DNA from: Francisellaceae bacterium UBA6186
Lineage (GTDB): Bacteria; Pseudomonadota; Gammaproteobacteria; UBA6186; Azoamicaceae
DNA: 6,150 bases
Direction of reading: 5' to 3'
NCBI GenBank assembly: GCA_002422785.1
Contig: DITK01000041.1
Span: forward strand, 1,936-8,085
Numbering within the stretch: the first letter of the stretch is position 1; every line of letters starts with the position of its first letter. The translations under genes were made by a program, and so were the position numbers. Below are positions 5,778 to 6,150 of the stretch, in pieces. The notes below the pieces were generated by a model. That model made no database searches. It was given only the letters and a program-made list of their open reading frames with translations, and was not told where the DNA came from.

Positions 5778-6150
5778 ATGGAAAATATAGAAACTTTTAA
5801 AATTTGTAACTCCGGTGGAGCAATTGGGGCTGATACACTCTTTGAAGATATATGTGTTAATAATGGAATAGATGTTATAGCTTGGAGTTTTAAAGGACAT
5901 AAAACCGATTCAAAAAATACCGTGATATTAAGTCAAGAAGAACTTATAGAAGGCTTCGAACATGTTAAAATTGCAAATAAAAATCTTAAACGAAACATAT
6001 TTAATATAGGACCATATGTAAAAAAATTATTATCAAGAAATTGGTATCAAGTTAAAAATTCGGATGCTATATATGCTATTGCTAATATTAAGAGTGATTA
6101 TATGTCAGTTGAAGGTGGTACTGGATGGGCGATTCAAATGGCAATTGATA
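5778..6150 (+). CDS. SLOG/Rossmann-like nucleotide-binding protein (3' end outside window)
   Basis: The frame opens at ATG 5778, 13 nt after the previous stop and behind an A-rich leader. It runs without a stop to the right edge: 124 complete residues plus one base. Residues 12-19 are S-G-G-A-I-G-A-D, the first-strand glycine loop of DprA/YpsA/LOG-type (SLOG) domains. Residues ~91-101 (RNWYQVKNSDAIYAI) and 113-122 (GGTGWAIQMA) match the later core, where a GGTG-type loop binds a nucleotide or phosphate. Similar small proteins, with the same GGAxGAD, RNWxQVKNSDAxxAI and GGTGWAxQMAID pattern, are common in phages, plasmids and bacterial genomes, usually unnamed. Substrate is unknown; nucleotide or NAD-derivative binding is expected from the superfamily. 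Probably a few dozen residues are missing at the C-terminus. Family-level call is fairly secure, exact activity is not. Confidence 0.85.
   Translation, partial: MENIETFKICNSGGAIGADTLFEDICVNNGIDVIAWSFKGHKTDSKNTVILSQEELIEGFEHVKIANKNLKRNIFNIGPYVKKLLSRNWYQVKNSDAIYAIANIKSDYMSVEGGTGWAIQMAID

Noticed and set aside
1..6150. tRNA or other structural RNA genes
   Set aside because: I saw no cloverleaf with GTTCRA-like T-arm or CCA end, and no rRNA-like segment in the gaps.

Overview
The window looks like part of the structural (tail) region of a large, AT-rich tailed-phage or prophage genome whose host is probably in the Bacteroidota. Seven genes lie on the + strand, with no convincing gene on the other strand. 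None of the six visible start codons has a Shine-Dalgarno sequence. All follow very A-rich leaders instead, as is known for Bacteroidota and their phages. The phage assignment rests on gene style: a giant repeat protein with hydrophobic segments, then a run of small unrelated helical or membrane-anchored proteins. No terminase, capsid or portal gene is present to prove it.

Layout. Positions 1-2799 hold the 3' part of a very long gene, open at the left edge. Its product carries at least 11 copies of a ~64-residue repeat with an invariant Pro-x3-Trp core. The repeats are followed by a non-repeat helical region and an acidic/lysine-rich tail. It is best read as a tail tape-measure-like protein. 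Next come a 144-aa protein with a C-terminal membrane segment (2862-3296) and a 170-nt non-coding gap. The gap contains a duplicated composite motif and is probably regulatory. After it are a 158-aa protein resembling a phage metallopeptidase family but lacking the zinc-binding histidines (3467-3943), and a 129-aa N-terminally anchored coiled-coil protein (3986-4375). An acidic 286-aa helical protein (4461-5321) is followed by a strong terminator with an alternative fold. A 118-aa coiled-coil protein (5408-5764) follows. Last is a SLOG/Rossmann-like nucleotide-binding protein (5778 onward), cut by the right edge.

How they may work together. The first gene and the small membrane/coiled-coil genes would fit tail assembly or envelope-associated steps of infection, but only the tape-measure-like call has direct sequence support. 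The SLOG-like gene sits beyond the terminator, 13 nt after the 118-aa gene, and suggests a change from structural to nucleotide-related functions.

Most unusual observations: the 64-residue Trp repeat array; the composite motif duplicated in the 3297-3466 gap; a perfect 13-nt inverted repeat bracketing the 129-aa gene, with one copy in a hairpin loop at its 3' end; and mutually exclusive RNA folds at 5325-5384. All regulatory readings are inferences from sequence.
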